Assembly (NCBI RefSeq): GCF_007559435.1
Contig: NZ_VMBP01000001.1
Span: 401,406-465,405, forward strand
Length of the DNA stretch: 64,000 bases
Direction of reading: 5' to 3'
Source: Ancylobacter moscoviensis
Lineage (GTDB): Bacteria > Pseudomonadota > Alphaproteobacteria > Rhizobiales > Xanthobacteraceae
The notes beneath the pieces were generated by a model that made no database searches, had not been told where the DNA came from, and worked only from the letters and a program-made list of their open reading frames with translations. A program made the translations under genes and the position numbers. Within the stretch, counting starts at the first letter, position 1, and each line of letters starts with the position of its first letter. This document shows positions 7,910 to 16,907 of the stretch, one piece after another.

Positions 7910-9643
7910 TCAGGACGAGCCCGCCGCGCCCGACGTTCCGCGGAACACCAGCCGGTTGCAGACCAGGATCGCCAGCAGCGAGCCCACCCCGACCAGCGTG
8001 AAGATGGCGTTCACCGACGGGGTGAAGCCGAAGCGCATCTGGTTCCACACCCAGATCGGCAGGGTCGGTGCCGTGCCGGAGAGGAACAGCGTCACCATCA
8101 CGTCGTCCGCCGACAGGGTGAAGCCGAGCAGCGCGCCGCCGATGATCGCCCCCCGTATCGAGGGGAACAGCACGTGGACGAAGCTCTGCCAATGATTGGC
8201 GCCGGCATCCATCGAGGCTTCCAGCAGCGCCCCGTCGAGCCGTCGCAGCCGGGCGAGGATGATCATCAGGATCACCGGCATGACGAAGCTCGACTGGCCG
8301 ATCACCGTGCGGAAGATGCCGGACGGCACCTGTACCAGCTGCGTCGCCAGCACCATGACGATGCCGAGCACGACGCCGGGGATGGCGACCGGGAGGGCCA
8401 GCGCGAACTCGAAGAAGCGCGCCTGCCGCACCCGCCCGTAATGGATCGCGAAGGCGAAGCCGGTCGCCGCGACGGTCGAGACGAGGACCACGGTGAAGCC
8501 GACGACGAGGCTGCGCCGCACCGCTTCCAGCATCGACGCGTTCTCCGCCAGCTCGGCGTACCAGCGCAGCGTCGCGCCCTGCAGGGGAAAGGCCTGCACG
8601 GAGGAATCGTTGAACGACATCAGCACCATGATGGCGAGCGGCGCGTAGAGGAACAGGTAAGGCAGGGTGAAGGCGGCGGCGGCGAGGCTGCGCAACACTC
8701 GCCGGCCGGGGCTGAGCCGGGCGCGCGAGACGGCGGGCCGCGCCCCCTCGTCGCCCATCAGCACGCCCTTCGTCTGCCCGGCCCACATGACGAGGGCGAG
8801 CACCACGCCGACGCTCAGCATCAGGCAGACGGCGATGGCCGACCCGTAGGGCCAGTTGTTGGCGATGCCGAACTGCGAGGCGATGACCATGCCGATCATC
8901 GTGCCGTCGATGCCCCCGACCATGGAGGGCGTGATGTAGTCGCCCACCGTCATCAGGAAGGCGAGCGAGAAGCCGATGGCGACGCTCGGCCGCGACAGCG
9001 GCCACACGACGTGCCGGAAAGTCTGCCAGGCGGAAGCGCCGCTGTCCTGCGACGCCTCGATCAGCGAATGCGGGATCTTCTCCAGCGCCGTGAAGATGGC
9101 TACGAAGCAGAAGGGAATCGAGATGTAGGTGTAGGTCAGCAGCACCGAGAAGCCGGTGTAGAGGAACGCCTCGCTCGGCTGATCGAGGACGCCGCTGCCG
9201 ACCAGGAACGAGTTCAGAATGCCGTTCTGGCCGAGGATCATGCGCCAGGCGAAGACGCGCATCAGCAGGCTGATCCACAGCGGGATGATCACCAGCAGCA
9301 CCAGGATGGAACGGTTCCTCTGCACCACCCGCGCCGCGTAATAGGCCATGGGATAGGCGATCAGGCAGCCGATGGCGGCGGCGCCGAAGCTGGTGGCGAG
9401 CGTCTTCAGCAGCAGGAACTGGAAGCTTGAAGACTTCCACAGCCGCACATAGCTGGCCACCGTCGGATCGAAGACGATCAGCCCGTTGGAGGTGCGCAGG
9501 AAGCTGGCGCCGATCAGCAGCAGATTGGGCACCAGCACCAGGGCGATGAACCAGGCATAGACCGGCCAGCCGAGGATGCTGAAGCTGCGGAAACGGAGCG
9601 GACGGGCGGCGGACATGGGGATATCGGAGGCGATGTCAGCCAT
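7910..9643 (-). CDS. Fused ABC transporter permease (PotB-PotC in one polypeptide)
   Basis: A single 577-residue protein with two complete binding-protein-dependent permease domains. The first (about 1-290) has the EAA loop SLIEASQDSGASAWQTF near 195; the second (about 322-577) has LLEASMDAGANHWQSF near 475. They are joined by a polar linker at about 290-320. Each half has roughly six membrane segments. Polyamine-type importers normally use two separate permeases, and the second importer at 28432 does so. The start overlaps the ATPase stop by 8 nt. ATG 9643 was preferred because the sequence upstream is out of character. Substrate probably a small cation or amine. Confidence 0.88.
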   Translation of the reverse strand: MADIASDIPMSAARPLRFRSFSILGWPVYAWFIALVLVPNLLLIGASFLRTSNGLIVFDPTVASYVRLWKSSSFQFLLLKTLATSFGAAAIGCLIAYPMAYYAARVVQRNRSILVLLVIIPLWISLLMRVFAWRMILGQNGILNSFLVGSGVLDQPSEAFLYTGFSVLLTYTYISIPFCFVAIFTALEKIPHSLIEASQDSGASAWQTFRHVVWPLSRPSVAIGFSLAFLMTVGDYITPSMVGGIDGTMIGMVIASQFGIANNWPYGSAIAVCLMLSVGVVLALVMWAGQTKGVLMGDEGARPAVSRARLSPGRRVLRSLAAAAFTLPYLFLYAPLAIMVLMSFNDSSVQAFPLQGATLRWYAELAENASMLEAVRRSLVVGFTVVLVSTVAATGFAFAIHYGRVRQARFFEFALALPVAIPGVVLGIVMVLATQLVQVPSGIFRTVIGQSSFVMPVILMIILARLRRLDGALLEASMDAGANHWQSFVHVLFPSIRGAIIGGALLGFTLSADDVMVTLFLSGTAPTLPIWVWNQMRFGFTPSVNAIFTLVGVGSLLAILVCNRLVFRGTSGAAGSS

Positions 9644-10715
9644 GGAACACCGTCGCGTTGCTGGCGTCGAACAGGACACGCACCTGCCGGCCGGGCGCAT
9701 AGCCCTCGCCCCCGGCGGATGGAACCGCGGCGATGATGTTCAGCCCGCCGCAGCGCACGTTCACCTCCAGCGCGTTGCCGAGGAACAGCACGTCCTCGAC
9801 CGTGCCCGCCACGCTGCAGGCGCCGTTGGCCGGCTGGTCGGCGGCGGCGAGGCGCACGCATTCGAAGCGGATCGCCATCCGCGCCGGACCCGGCCGCGGC
9901 GTCGCGACGCCGGAGAGCGGCTGGCCGTCCAGCACCGCGGTGCAGCCGCCCTCGCCCGACACGCAGTCGATGGGCAGCAGGTTGGAGCGCCCGACGAACT
10001 GGGCGACGAATTCCGAGGACGGGTCGAAATAGATCTCGCGCGGCGTGCCGAGCTGGGCGATGCGCCCTTCGCTCATCACCGCCACGCGATCCGACATGGA
10101 CAGCGCCTCGCCCTGGTCGTGGGTCACATAGACGAAGGCGATGCCGAGCTCGCGCTGGAGCGAGACCAGCATGTGCTGCATCTGCTGGCGCAGCCGCAGG
10201 TCCAGCGCCCCGAGCGGCTCGTCGAGCAGCAGGATGCGCGGCCGGCAGACGATGGCGCGCGCCAGCGCCACGCGCTGGCGCTGGCCGCCGGAAAGCTGAT
10301 GCGGCAGGCGGGCGGCGAAGTCGCCCATGCTCACCAGATCGAGGCATTCGCGCGCCTTGGCGAGGCGCTCGGCCTTGCGCGCGCCGGCCATGCGCAGCGG
10401 ATAGGCCACGTTCTCCAGCACGCTCATATGGGGGAACAGCGCGTAGCTCTGGAAGACGGTGCGCACGTCGCGGCGGAACGGCGGGACATGGGTGATGTCC
10501 TCGCCGTCCATCAGGATGCGGCCGACATCCGGCTGCTCGAAGCCGGCGATCATCCGCAGCAAGGTGGTCTTGCCCGAGCCGCTGGGGCCGAGGATGGAGA
10601 AGAACTCCCCGGGCTCGACCGAGAAGGAAATCCGGTCGAGGGCCGGTCGGGTCGCCCCGTCATAGGTCTTGTCGACCCCCGCGACGGTCAGGATCGCCTG
10701 CGAAGACTTTGCCAT
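9636..10715 (-). CDS. ABC transporter ATP-binding protein, PotA-like
   Basis: A 359-residue ATPase of the spermidine/putrescine or iron type. Walker A GPSGSGKTT lies at about 43-51, then Q-loop VFQSYALFPHM, signature LSGGQRQR, Walker B ILLLDEP and switch VTHDQ. A C-terminal TOBE_2 domain (about 285-359) is typical of PotA. The ATG at 10715 was taken; a GTG one codon upstream is possible. It is the second gene of the binding protein-ATPase-permease operon and energises the fused permease. Confidence 0.92.
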   Translation of the reverse strand: MAKSSQAILTVAGVDKTYDGATRPALDRISFSVEPGEFFSILGPSGSGKTTLLRMIAGFEQPDVGRILMDGEDITHVPPFRRDVRTVFQSYALFPHMSVLENVAYPLRMAGARKAERLAKARECLDLVSMGDFAARLPHQLSGGQRQRVALARAIVCRPRILLLDEPLGALDLRLRQQMQHMLVSLQRELGIAFVYVTHDQGEALSMSDRVAVMSEGRIAQLGTPREIYFDPSSEFVAQFVGRSNLLPIDCVSGEGGCTAVLDGQPLSGVATPRPGPARMAIRFECVRLAAADQPANGACSVAGTVEDVLFLGNALEVNVRCGGLNIIAAVPSAGGEGYAPGRQVRVLFDASNATVFHG

Positions 10716-10755
10716 CACTCGTGCTCCGATATGCGCGTCAGGGTGGGCACGCTCG

Positions 10756-11859
10756 TCAGAGCGTGCCGGCCTTGAAGTCGTTCCAGATCTGCAGCCGGCG
10801 TTCGAAATCTTCCGGCTTCTGCAGGATCACGAGCTTTTCCCAGAAGTCGCCGGCCTGCGAATCCGGGATGTTGGTGCGCTGGAGCGTCTTCTCGCTCACG
10901 CCGCCCGCCTTGGCTTCGGCGAGGTCGAGCACGCCGTTATTGGTCGAGGCCTCGATGAAGCGGGCCTGCCACTTGGTGGAGAGGTTGTCGTTGATGAACT
11001 TGTAGACGATGTCGCGGTTGCCCTTCTTGGAAACGCCGGCGCAGTCGATCCAGGTCGGGGTGCCTTCCTTCGGCAGCGCATAGTTGAAGTTCTTGCCCTT
11101 GTCCTGCAGCGAGGTCACGACGGCGATGTTCTGGCAGTAGCCGATGACCGCGTCGCCGGCGGCGTAGATCGTCACCGCGTCGTCGAAGCCGCGGGCGATG
11201 GTGCGCACCTGCTGGCGCAGCGCGCGCAGAGCCTTCTCGCAGGCCTCGAAGTCGGCATCCGTCAGGTTGAAGGGATCCTTGGCGCCGACATGGAGCGCGA
11301 TCATCGGGAACACGATCGTGCAGTCGTCGAAGATATTGACCTTGCCGCGGTACTTCTCGTCCCACAGCGCCGCCCAGCTGTCCGGCGACGTGATGAGATC
11401 GGCGTTGTACATCAGCGGCTGGGTGCCCCAGTTGTAGGGCACGCCGACGATCTCGCCGCCGACATTGGTGTATTTCTTCCAGTCGAGCTTGGGCGTGATG
11501 TTGGAGATGTTCGGCACCTTGGCGGTGTCGAAGGGCCCGATGAGGCCGGCTTCCTTGAAGCGCGGCAGCGAGCCGGTCTCGATATACATCACGTCCGGCT
11601 GCACGGCGCCGGAGAAGGGCTGCGAGAACAGCTCGTCCACCGAGCCGATGACCACCGGCTTGACCTCGACGCCATTGGCCTCGCTCCACTCCTTGCACCA
11701 GGCCGGGTCGTGGTAGGTCTCCCAGGTGAGGAGCACGATGGGCTCCTGGGCATGGGCGCGGCGCAGCACGCCCGGCGCGGCCAGAGCCGCTGCCGCAAGG
11801 CCCATGCCCTTCATGACACTGCGGCGCGACGGCGCCCGGTTCCCGCTTTGGAAGGTCAT
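10756..11859 (-). CDS. Extracellular solute-binding protein, PotD-like (Tat exported)
   Basis: A periplasmic binding protein of 367 residues. The N-terminus has a twin-arginine motif (SRRSVMKG, Arg12-Arg13), a hydrophobic core and cleavage near AHAQ. The mature part starts PIVLLTWETYHDPAW, typical of the spermidine/putrescine-binding family. ATG 11859 has an AGGGG box at good distance. It leads the importer operon and is preceded by a strong -24/-12 promoter at 11903-11918, so transcription should require sigma-54 and an activator. Ligand unknown. Confidence 0.9.
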   Translation of the reverse strand: MTFQSGNRAPSRRSVMKGMGLAAAALAAPGVLRRAHAQEPIVLLTWETYHDPAWCKEWSEANGVEVKPVVIGSVDELFSQPFSGAVQPDVMYIETGSLPRFKEAGLIGPFDTAKVPNISNITPKLDWKKYTNVGGEIVGVPYNWGTQPLMYNADLITSPDSWAALWDEKYRGKVNIFDDCTIVFPMIALHVGAKDPFNLTDADFEACEKALRALRQQVRTIARGFDDAVTIYAAGDAVIGYCQNIAVVTSLQDKGKNFNYALPKEGTPTWIDCAGVSKKGNRDIVYKFINDNLSTKWQARFIEASTNNGVLDLAEAKAGGVSEKTLQRTNIPDSQAGDFWEKLVILQKPEDFERRLQIWNDFKAGTL

Positions 11860-11902
11860 TTTTATCCCCTGTGTTCGGGCCTTTTTGGCCGACACGTGGT
11901 TC

Positions 11903-11918
11903 GGCAACTATCGTGCCA
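11903..11918 (-). promoter_or_regulatory. Sigma-54 promoter of importer 1 operon
   Basis: On the minus strand TGGCACG-ATAG-TTGCC, with GG and GC separated by 10 nt as in the -24/-12 consensus. Predicted transcription start is near 11893, about 34 nt before the ATG at 11859. Confidence 0.8.
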
Positions 11919-12058
11919 TCTGCGCCGGTGCAATTTCGGCAAGGTGAGATCACATCATCGTGTCGTCAATCGACGTGTTGTTAAAATAACAAATAATGTA
12001 CTTTTAATTATAATTCAGCATTTGACTACCGATATACTTGATCACCGTCGAGACATGA

Positions 12059-12072
12059 TCTCGCTCATGAGG
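12059..12072. promoter_or_regulatory. Candidate activator site (TCTCG-CTCA-TGAGG)
   Basis: Imperfect copy of the TCTCA-N4-TGAGA box found elsewhere in the window, about 140 nt upstream of the -24 element of importer 1. Half-sites CGAGAC (12049-12054) and TGAGAC (12078-12083) flank it. The distance suits an enhancer-binding protein. Confidence 0.4.
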
Positions 12073-12170
12073 CGGGATGAGACACCCGGACACAAAGGCG
12101 GGGAAGTTGCATGAATGAGCCGGCGGGTGTCGCAGATGCGCGACAGCCCGCCGCCAGTCGCGCCGGCGTC

Positions 12171-14204
12171 TCAATGGACGATCTGGTAGCGCTGGAGCTT
12201 GCGATAGAGCGTGGCGCGGCTGAGCTGGAGCGCGGCGGCGGCCGCCTTCACATTACCCCCGCAGCGCGCCAGCGTGGCGACGATCGCCTCGCGCTCGGCC
12301 GCCGCGATGGCGTGCCGGGCGCTGCCGGCCGCCTCGATCTCCGATCCGCACGCCTCCGCCCCGGCAAAGGGCATGGGTGAGATCGGGGCCGCCGCGAACG
12401 GGCCCGGCGCGACGGCGGCAGCCATGCGGGCGCCGGGGCGGATGGCGACGTCGCGCGCCGTCAGCACGCCCCCCTCGCACACATGCACGGCGCGGTTCAG
12501 CACGTGGCGCAGCTCGCGCACATTGCCGGGCCAGTCATGGTTCATCAGCAGCGCCAGCGCATCCGGCGCGAGGGTAAGACGGCGCCCCTCGGCGAGGCTC
12601 GCGAAAACCGCCTCGATCAGCTCGCGCCGGTCGGCCCTTTCCCGCAGCGCGGGAATGTCGATCACCGCGCCGGCGAGGCGATAATAGAGGTCCTGCCGGA
12701 ACAGGCCGCGCGCGATCTGCGCCTCCAGGTTCTGGTTGGTCGCGGCGATCACCTGCACGTCGATGCGGCGCGGCTTGCCGGAACCGAGCGGCGTGACCTC
12801 GCCGGATTCCAGCACATGCAGCAAACGCGTCTGCTGGCTGATCGGCATGTCGCCGATCTCGTCGAGAAACAGCGTGCCGCCGTCGGCTTCCACCAGCCGG
12901 CCCGGGCTGCCCTCGCGGCGCGCCCCGGTGAAGGCGCCGCTGCCATAGCCGAACAGCTCGCTGTCGATCAGCGTGTCCGGCACCGAGGCGCAGTTGAAGG
13001 CGACGAAGGGCGCGGCCCGGCGCGGGCTTTCCTCATGGACGGCGCGGGCAAAGGCGTCCTTGCCGACGCCGGTCTCGCCGAGCAGCAGGATCGGCAGCGA
13101 ACCGCCCAGCACGCGGCGCACGAAGCGGACATTGGTCGTCATGCGCGGGTCGCTGCCGGCGCAGTCGTCCAGCGTCAGCACGCGGGCCGAAGGACGTGCC
13201 GGCGCCGGGGCGGGACGCATGCGCGGCGCCGGATCGGCCGACGCCGCCGGGCGGGCGCCGGCGGACGGCACCTCCATCGGCCCGCTCAGCGAGACGGTGA
13301 TGGCATCGCCGCCCTTCTGCAGATGCAGGGTGAGCTCGGCGCCGCCGAGGCGGGCGAGGTCGATCAGGCGATGGTCGCGCTCGAACACCGCCCAGAGGCT
13401 GCGCACGCGGGCGAGCTGCACCCGGTCGCGCAGCATCTCGCGCGCCGCGTGGTTGAGACCGACGAGCTGGAAATCGCCGTCGAAGGCGATGAGCCCGTGA
13501 TCCACCGGGCCGGTCGCGAATTTGAGAATGTAGTTGCGACGGAAGGCCTTGCGGAACATCCGCTCGCCGATGCGGTCGGCGAGGCCCGAGGTGAGGCCGA
13601 GCACCACCTTCAGCGTCTCGCGCTGGAGCTCGGGATTGCGGATCGAGATATTGATGGCGCCGAGCAGCTCGTCGTCGGGGCTGAACAGCGGCGCGCTGGC
13701 GCAGGACAGCGCCGAGAACTCGTAGAAGAAGTGGTCGTTGGTGTAGACGCCGACCGGCTGGCGCTCCACCAGGCAGGTGCCGATGGCGTTGGTGCCGGCG
13801 GACGGCTCCGCCCAGGCGGTGCCCGCCCGCTCCACCTCGCTGTAGAATTCGGGATTGTAGTTGGCGCGCTCGCTGATGATGTAGCCGTCGATATTGCCGA
13901 GGCTGATGCTGAATCCCGAAAGCGAGACGGCGCCGAACATGGCGTCGATCTCCGGCCGGGCGAAATGGATCAGCTCGTCATTGGCCTCGCGCTGCAGCTT
14001 CAGCTCGGCCTCGCTCACTGATTCGATGCGGAACTTGGCGCCGGGATCGAAGCGGTAGCCTTCCATGCAGCGCCGCCAGGAGGCGGCCATGGTGTCGGCG
14101 GCGCGGAGCGCGCGGAATTTGCCCTCGGCGGCGGCGCCCGGGGGCAGGGCCAGCTGGTTCGCGCTCGAAACGATCCGGGAAACGTGACTGCGCAGGTCCA
14201 GCAT
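12171..14204 (-). CDS. Sigma-54-dependent Fis family activator, AcoR-type (first of two)
   Basis: An enhancer-binding protein of about 677 residues. An N-terminal GAF-like sensor region is followed by a central AAA+ domain with Walker A GETGVGKD, the sigma-54 contact loop GAFTGA (in GYGSGAFTGAR) and Walker B GGTLFLDEIGD. The C-terminal Fis helix-turn-helix (NVKAAAAALQLSRATLYRKL) reads enhancer DNA. ATG 14204 with a GGAG box was chosen; a TTG at 14264 would add 20 residues. It sits among operons with -24/-12 promoters and probably activates some of them. Inducer unknown. Confidence 0.92.
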   Translation of the reverse strand: MLDLRSHVSRIVSSANQLALPPGAAAEGKFRALRAADTMAASWRRCMEGYRFDPGAKFRIESVSEAELKLQREANDELIHFARPEIDAMFGAVSLSGFSISLGNIDGYIISERANYNPEFYSEVERAGTAWAEPSAGTNAIGTCLVERQPVGVYTNDHFFYEFSALSCASAPLFSPDDELLGAINISIRNPELQRETLKVVLGLTSGLADRIGERMFRKAFRRNYILKFATGPVDHGLIAFDGDFQLVGLNHAAREMLRDRVQLARVRSLWAVFERDHRLIDLARLGGAELTLHLQKGGDAITVSLSGPMEVPSAGARPAASADPAPRMRPAPAPARPSARVLTLDDCAGSDPRMTTNVRFVRRVLGGSLPILLLGETGVGKDAFARAVHEESPRRAAPFVAFNCASVPDTLIDSELFGYGSGAFTGARREGSPGRLVEADGGTLFLDEIGDMPISQQTRLLHVLESGEVTPLGSGKPRRIDVQVIAATNQNLEAQIARGLFRQDLYYRLAGAVIDIPALRERADRRELIEAVFASLAEGRRLTLAPDALALLMNHDWPGNVRELRHVLNRAVHVCEGGVLTARDVAIRPGARMAAAVAPGPFAAAPISPMPFAGAEACGSEIEAAGSARHAIAAAEREAIVATLARCGGNVKAAAAALQLSRATLYRKLQRYQIVH

Positions 14205-14303
14205 CGCGAACTCCGGTTCCGACCCCCCGCTTAAATTCTGCGCAGCACAAATCTTGGTCGTCAACCCGAATTCCCTCCCGCTCGGCCGTCCCCCGCAAAC
14301 GAA

Positions 14304-14328
14304 AACGGGCCGGCAGTGCCGGCCCGTT
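14304..14328 (-). terminator. Intrinsic terminator of the LLM / lactone-oxidase operon
   Basis: Perfect 11-bp stem AACGGGCCGGC / GCCGGCCCGTT with a 3-nt loop. On the minus strand it is followed by TTCGTTTG and lies directly after the oxidase stop codon at 14331. Confidence 0.75.
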
Positions 14329-14330
14329 CC

Positions 14331-15599
14331 TCATGCGAAGAGCATGCGCAGATGATCGTTGAGGAAGACCCCGTCGGGGTCCATCTCCCGGCGCAGGCGC
14401 TTGAAGGCATCGTATTTCGGATAGATCCGCTCCAGCCGCTCCGGGGTCATGAAGTGGTGCTTGCCCCAGTGCGGGCGCGCGTCGTAGCGGTCGAGGATCG
14501 CATCGGCGTCGCGCAGCATGCCCCAGGTCCATTCTTCCAGCGGACCGGAGATGGAAAGAGCGTAGCCGTCCCGCTCGGAATAGGCGGAGAGATAGGTGTC
14601 GTCGCCCTTCACCGCCCGGCATTCCACGGGATAGACCGCGTCGGGATACTTCGTCTGGAACATGTGCCGCACGTCCGCGAAGCACTCCTCGAAGCGGCCG
14701 AAGGGCACGGCGTATTCGATCTCGCGGAAATTCGGGATGTAGTCGTTGGGGTAGATGATGGAGGAGTGGTCGAACTCCTCCCCCGGCCCCAGCTCCGGCG
14801 CAGGTTCCGCCACCGGCACCGCGTTGTAGGTGCGCATGTGGCAGATGTCGAAGTCGCGCGTCGCCTTCGAGGGCACCACACCGCCCGGCAGCTCGTAGAG
14901 ATCGGCCGATTCCTTGCGCGGCAGCCAGAAGAACCAGAAGGTCCGGTTGGCGTCGAGCAATTCGTGCAGATGGCCGAGGCAGTCCTCGGTGTCGGTGTTC
15001 CACGAGCGCTTGTAGATATTGTAGGACGGCACCGCCTGGAGGGTCAGCGAGACCACCAGCCCGAACATGCCGATCGAGGTGCGGAACGCCTTGAACAGCT
15101 CGCCGTCGGCCGGCGAGAGGTCGCGCAATTCGCCCTCCGCCGTGACGATGCGCGCGCCGATGAGCTGCGCCGAGAGACAGGGCAGCTTCTTGCCGGCGCC
15201 GTGTGTGCCGGTCATCAGCGCGCCGATGACCGCCTGCCGGTCGATATCGCCCTGGTTGTTGAGCGACATGCCCTGCTCGCGCAGGAACTTGGTCAGCGCG
15301 CTGATGCGCATGCCCGGCCGCACCGTGACCTGCAGCTTCTCCCTGTCGACGGCGACGACCTGGTTGAAGTCGTCGAAGTCGATGTGGATGCCGGGCGTCG
15401 GCACGATGGCGGGGTTGGAATGGCCGGCCCCGCTGGCACGGATCGGCAGGCCGAGCTTGCGCGCCTCGCGCACGATGGCGCACACCTCCTCCTCGGAAGT
15501 CGGCCGCGCGGTGTAGCGCGGCACGAAATACTGCTCTCCGAACCAGTTCCACCAGAGTTTGCCGGGCTGCAGCACGCCCGTCTTGTCGACGCTCAACAT
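14331..15599 (-). CDS. FAD-linked aldonolactone oxidase-like protein (ALO family)
   Basis: A 422-residue flavoprotein. The N-terminal FAD_binding_4 domain contains RASGAGHSNPA (about 55-65), where the histidine is in the position used for covalent FAD attachment in related enzymes, and TGTHGAGKK. The C-terminal ALO domain has the family HWGKHH motif and ends DPDGVFLNDHL. Relatives oxidise D-arabinono- or L-gulono-1,4-lactone or other sugar alcohols with oxygen. The start at 15599 has a GGAGGAAG box. It lies 17 nt after the LLM gene in the same operon. In this context it may oxidise an alcohol or lactone intermediate; the substrate is not established. Confidence 0.82.
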   Translation of the reverse strand: MLSVDKTGVLQPGKLWWNWFGEQYFVPRYTARPTSEEEVCAIVREARKLGLPIRASGAGHSNPAIVPTPGIHIDFDDFNQVVAVDREKLQVTVRPGMRISALTKFLREQGMSLNNQGDIDRQAVIGALMTGTHGAGKKLPCLSAQLIGARIVTAEGELRDLSPADGELFKAFRTSIGMFGLVVSLTLQAVPSYNIYKRSWNTDTEDCLGHLHELLDANRTFWFFWLPRKESADLYELPGGVVPSKATRDFDICHMRTYNAVPVAEPAPELGPGEEFDHSSIIYPNDYIPNFREIEYAVPFGRFEECFADVRHMFQTKYPDAVYPVECRAVKGDDTYLSAYSERDGYALSISGPLEEWTWGMLRDADAILDRYDARPHWGKHHFMTPERLERIYPKYDAFKRLRREMDPDGVFLNDHLRMLFA

Positions 15600-15616
15600 C
15601 TTCTTCCTCCGCCCGC

Positions 15617-16726
15617 TCAGACCGCCATCGCCGGCACGTTTTCGCCCAGGGCCGCATTGACGGCGGGCATGACGCGCTTGGCAAGCAGCTCCATCGAGCG
15701 GCGCATGGCCGGCTTGTCCACCCATTCGTGCGAGGTCATCATCAGCGTGCCGAACGGACCGACCTCCTCGCGCAGCGCGAGGATCTTGCGGGCGACCGTC
15801 TCCGGGCTGCCGTAGATCACGAAATTGTCGCGCACCATCTGGTGGGTGATGGTGGCCGGGTCGGTGTCGCGGAACGGAGCGAGCAGGGCGCCGGCGCCCA
15901 TGCGCTCATACACCCGGTACATGTAGTCGTAGTACCAGTCATAGGCGCCGCCAGCGGTCTTCACGAGGCGCTCGGCCTCCTCGTCGGTATCCGCCACATG
16001 GATGGAGCGGGCGACGCGCCACTTCGAGCCGTCCGGCGTCTTGCCGAGCTTGGCGAGCTCGTCGCAATAGGTCTCCCAATGGGTCTTCACCACCCAGGAG
16101 GCGACGAAATTGGCCGAGATCGGCATGAAGTCGTTGCGGGCGGCGACGCGCATCGAGCCGGAGTAGGGGCTCGACACCGAGACGGCGAGCGGGGGATGCG
16201 GACGGGTCAGCGTCTTGGGCAGGATGCCGACGCCAAGGTCCGGCCAGTAGTTCCTGGAGAGCTTCACGTCCCAGAACTTGCCGGGGATGTCGTAGGGCGG
16301 GTCGGAGGCCCAGATCTTCTTCATGATCTCGATGGAGTCGAGCATCATGGCCGTGCGGTCGGCCTGCTCCATGCCGAACACCTCGAAGTCCGAGCCGAGG
16401 CCGCCGGTGCCGATGCCGAGCAGCAGGCGCCCGGGGGCGAGGTGGTCGAGCAGGGCGATGTGCGAGGCCGCCATCACCGGGTGATAGAGCGGGAGCGGCA
16501 GCACGCCGGTGCCGAGCTTGATGCGCTTGGTCTGCGGCGCCATGTGCGCCAGGAACATCAGCGGCGAGGAAATCTGTTCGATATCGGCGGAGTAGTGCTC
16601 ACCGATCCACGCTTCCTCGAAGCCGAGCTCGTCGGCCAGCTTGAAGGCCTCGACGTCCTCGGCCAGCGCGGTCGGATAGTGTCGATTGACCGAATGAAGC
16701 GGCATCATGAAGAAGGAAAGCAGCAC
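15617..16726 (-). CDS. LLM class flavin-dependent monooxygenase (first copy)
   Basis: A 369-residue luciferase-like TIM-barrel protein. Diagnostic stretches include ADELGFEEAWIGEHY near the N-terminus, KLGTGVLPLPLYHP, and GRLLLGIGTGGLGSDFEVFG. Such enzymes use FMNH2 from a separate flavin reductase and oxygen to hydroxylate or cleave their substrate. The GTG start at 16726 was chosen because AAGGGAG stands 7 nt upstream. It closely resembles the LLM gene at 27062. It is first in an operon with the lactone-oxidase gene, behind a strong sigma-54 promoter. Confidence 0.85.
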   Translation of the reverse strand: MLLSFFMMPLHSVNRHYPTALAEDVEAFKLADELGFEEAWIGEHYSADIEQISSPLMFLAHMAPQTKRIKLGTGVLPLPLYHPVMAASHIALLDHLAPGRLLLGIGTGGLGSDFEVFGMEQADRTAMMLDSIEIMKKIWASDPPYDIPGKFWDVKLSRNYWPDLGVGILPKTLTRPHPPLAVSVSSPYSGSMRVAARNDFMPISANFVASWVVKTHWETYCDELAKLGKTPDGSKWRVARSIHVADTDEEAERLVKTAGGAYDWYYDYMYRVYERMGAGALLAPFRDTDPATITHQMVRDNFVIYGSPETVARKILALREEVGPFGTLMMTSHEWVDKPAMRRSMELLAKRVMPAVNAALGENVPAMAV

Positions 16727-16776
16727 GACCGGACTCCCTTGACTGCGACCGGCGTCACGCCGGCAGCACCATGTCG

Positions 16777-16791
16777 GCAAGGCTCGTGCCA
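16777..16791 (-). promoter_or_regulatory. Sigma-54 promoter of LLM1 / lactone-oxidase operon
   Basis: Minus strand TGGCACG-AGCC-TTGC, a perfect match to the -24/-12 core. The predicted transcript starts near 16766, about 40 nt before the GTG at 16726. Confidence 0.85.
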
Positions 16792-16855
16792 CTCCCTCAC
16801 ATCATTGATTTAACTGGATAAATCCTCTCTCCCTCGCATCCGCCGGCCGGCCGTG

Positions 16856-16869
16856 TCTCATCCCGGAGA
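16856..16869. promoter_or_regulatory. Candidate activator site (TCTCA-TCCC-GGAGA)
   Basis: A TCTC-N6-GAGA inverted repeat about 65 nt upstream of the -24 element of the LLM1 operon, with the spacing seen in the sites at 19874 and 19896. Confidence 0.45.
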
Positions 16870-16907
16870 AACCGGCCGCGCCGATGCGAAAGGGCCGGCG
16901 CGCGAGA

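Larger units (their letters stand above)
11860..12170. other. Regulatory intergenic region, importer 1 / AcoR-type regulator
   Basis: No gene is supported here. The stretch holds the sigma-54 promoter of the importer operon, an A+T-rich block around 11980-12030 with inverted repeat TTGTTA-AAA-TAACAA, and a cluster of half-sites at 12049-12083 (CGAGAC, TCTCG-CTCA-TGAGG, TGAGAC) that resemble sites upstream of other sigma-54 operons in the window. Confidence 0.6.

Noticed and set aside
7910..9643. Sequencing error joining two permease genes
   Set aside because: The linker keeps a sensible polar composition, codon use is unchanged and no start with a ribosome-binding site is evident at the second domain. 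A real fusion is the simpler reading, though resequencing would settle it.
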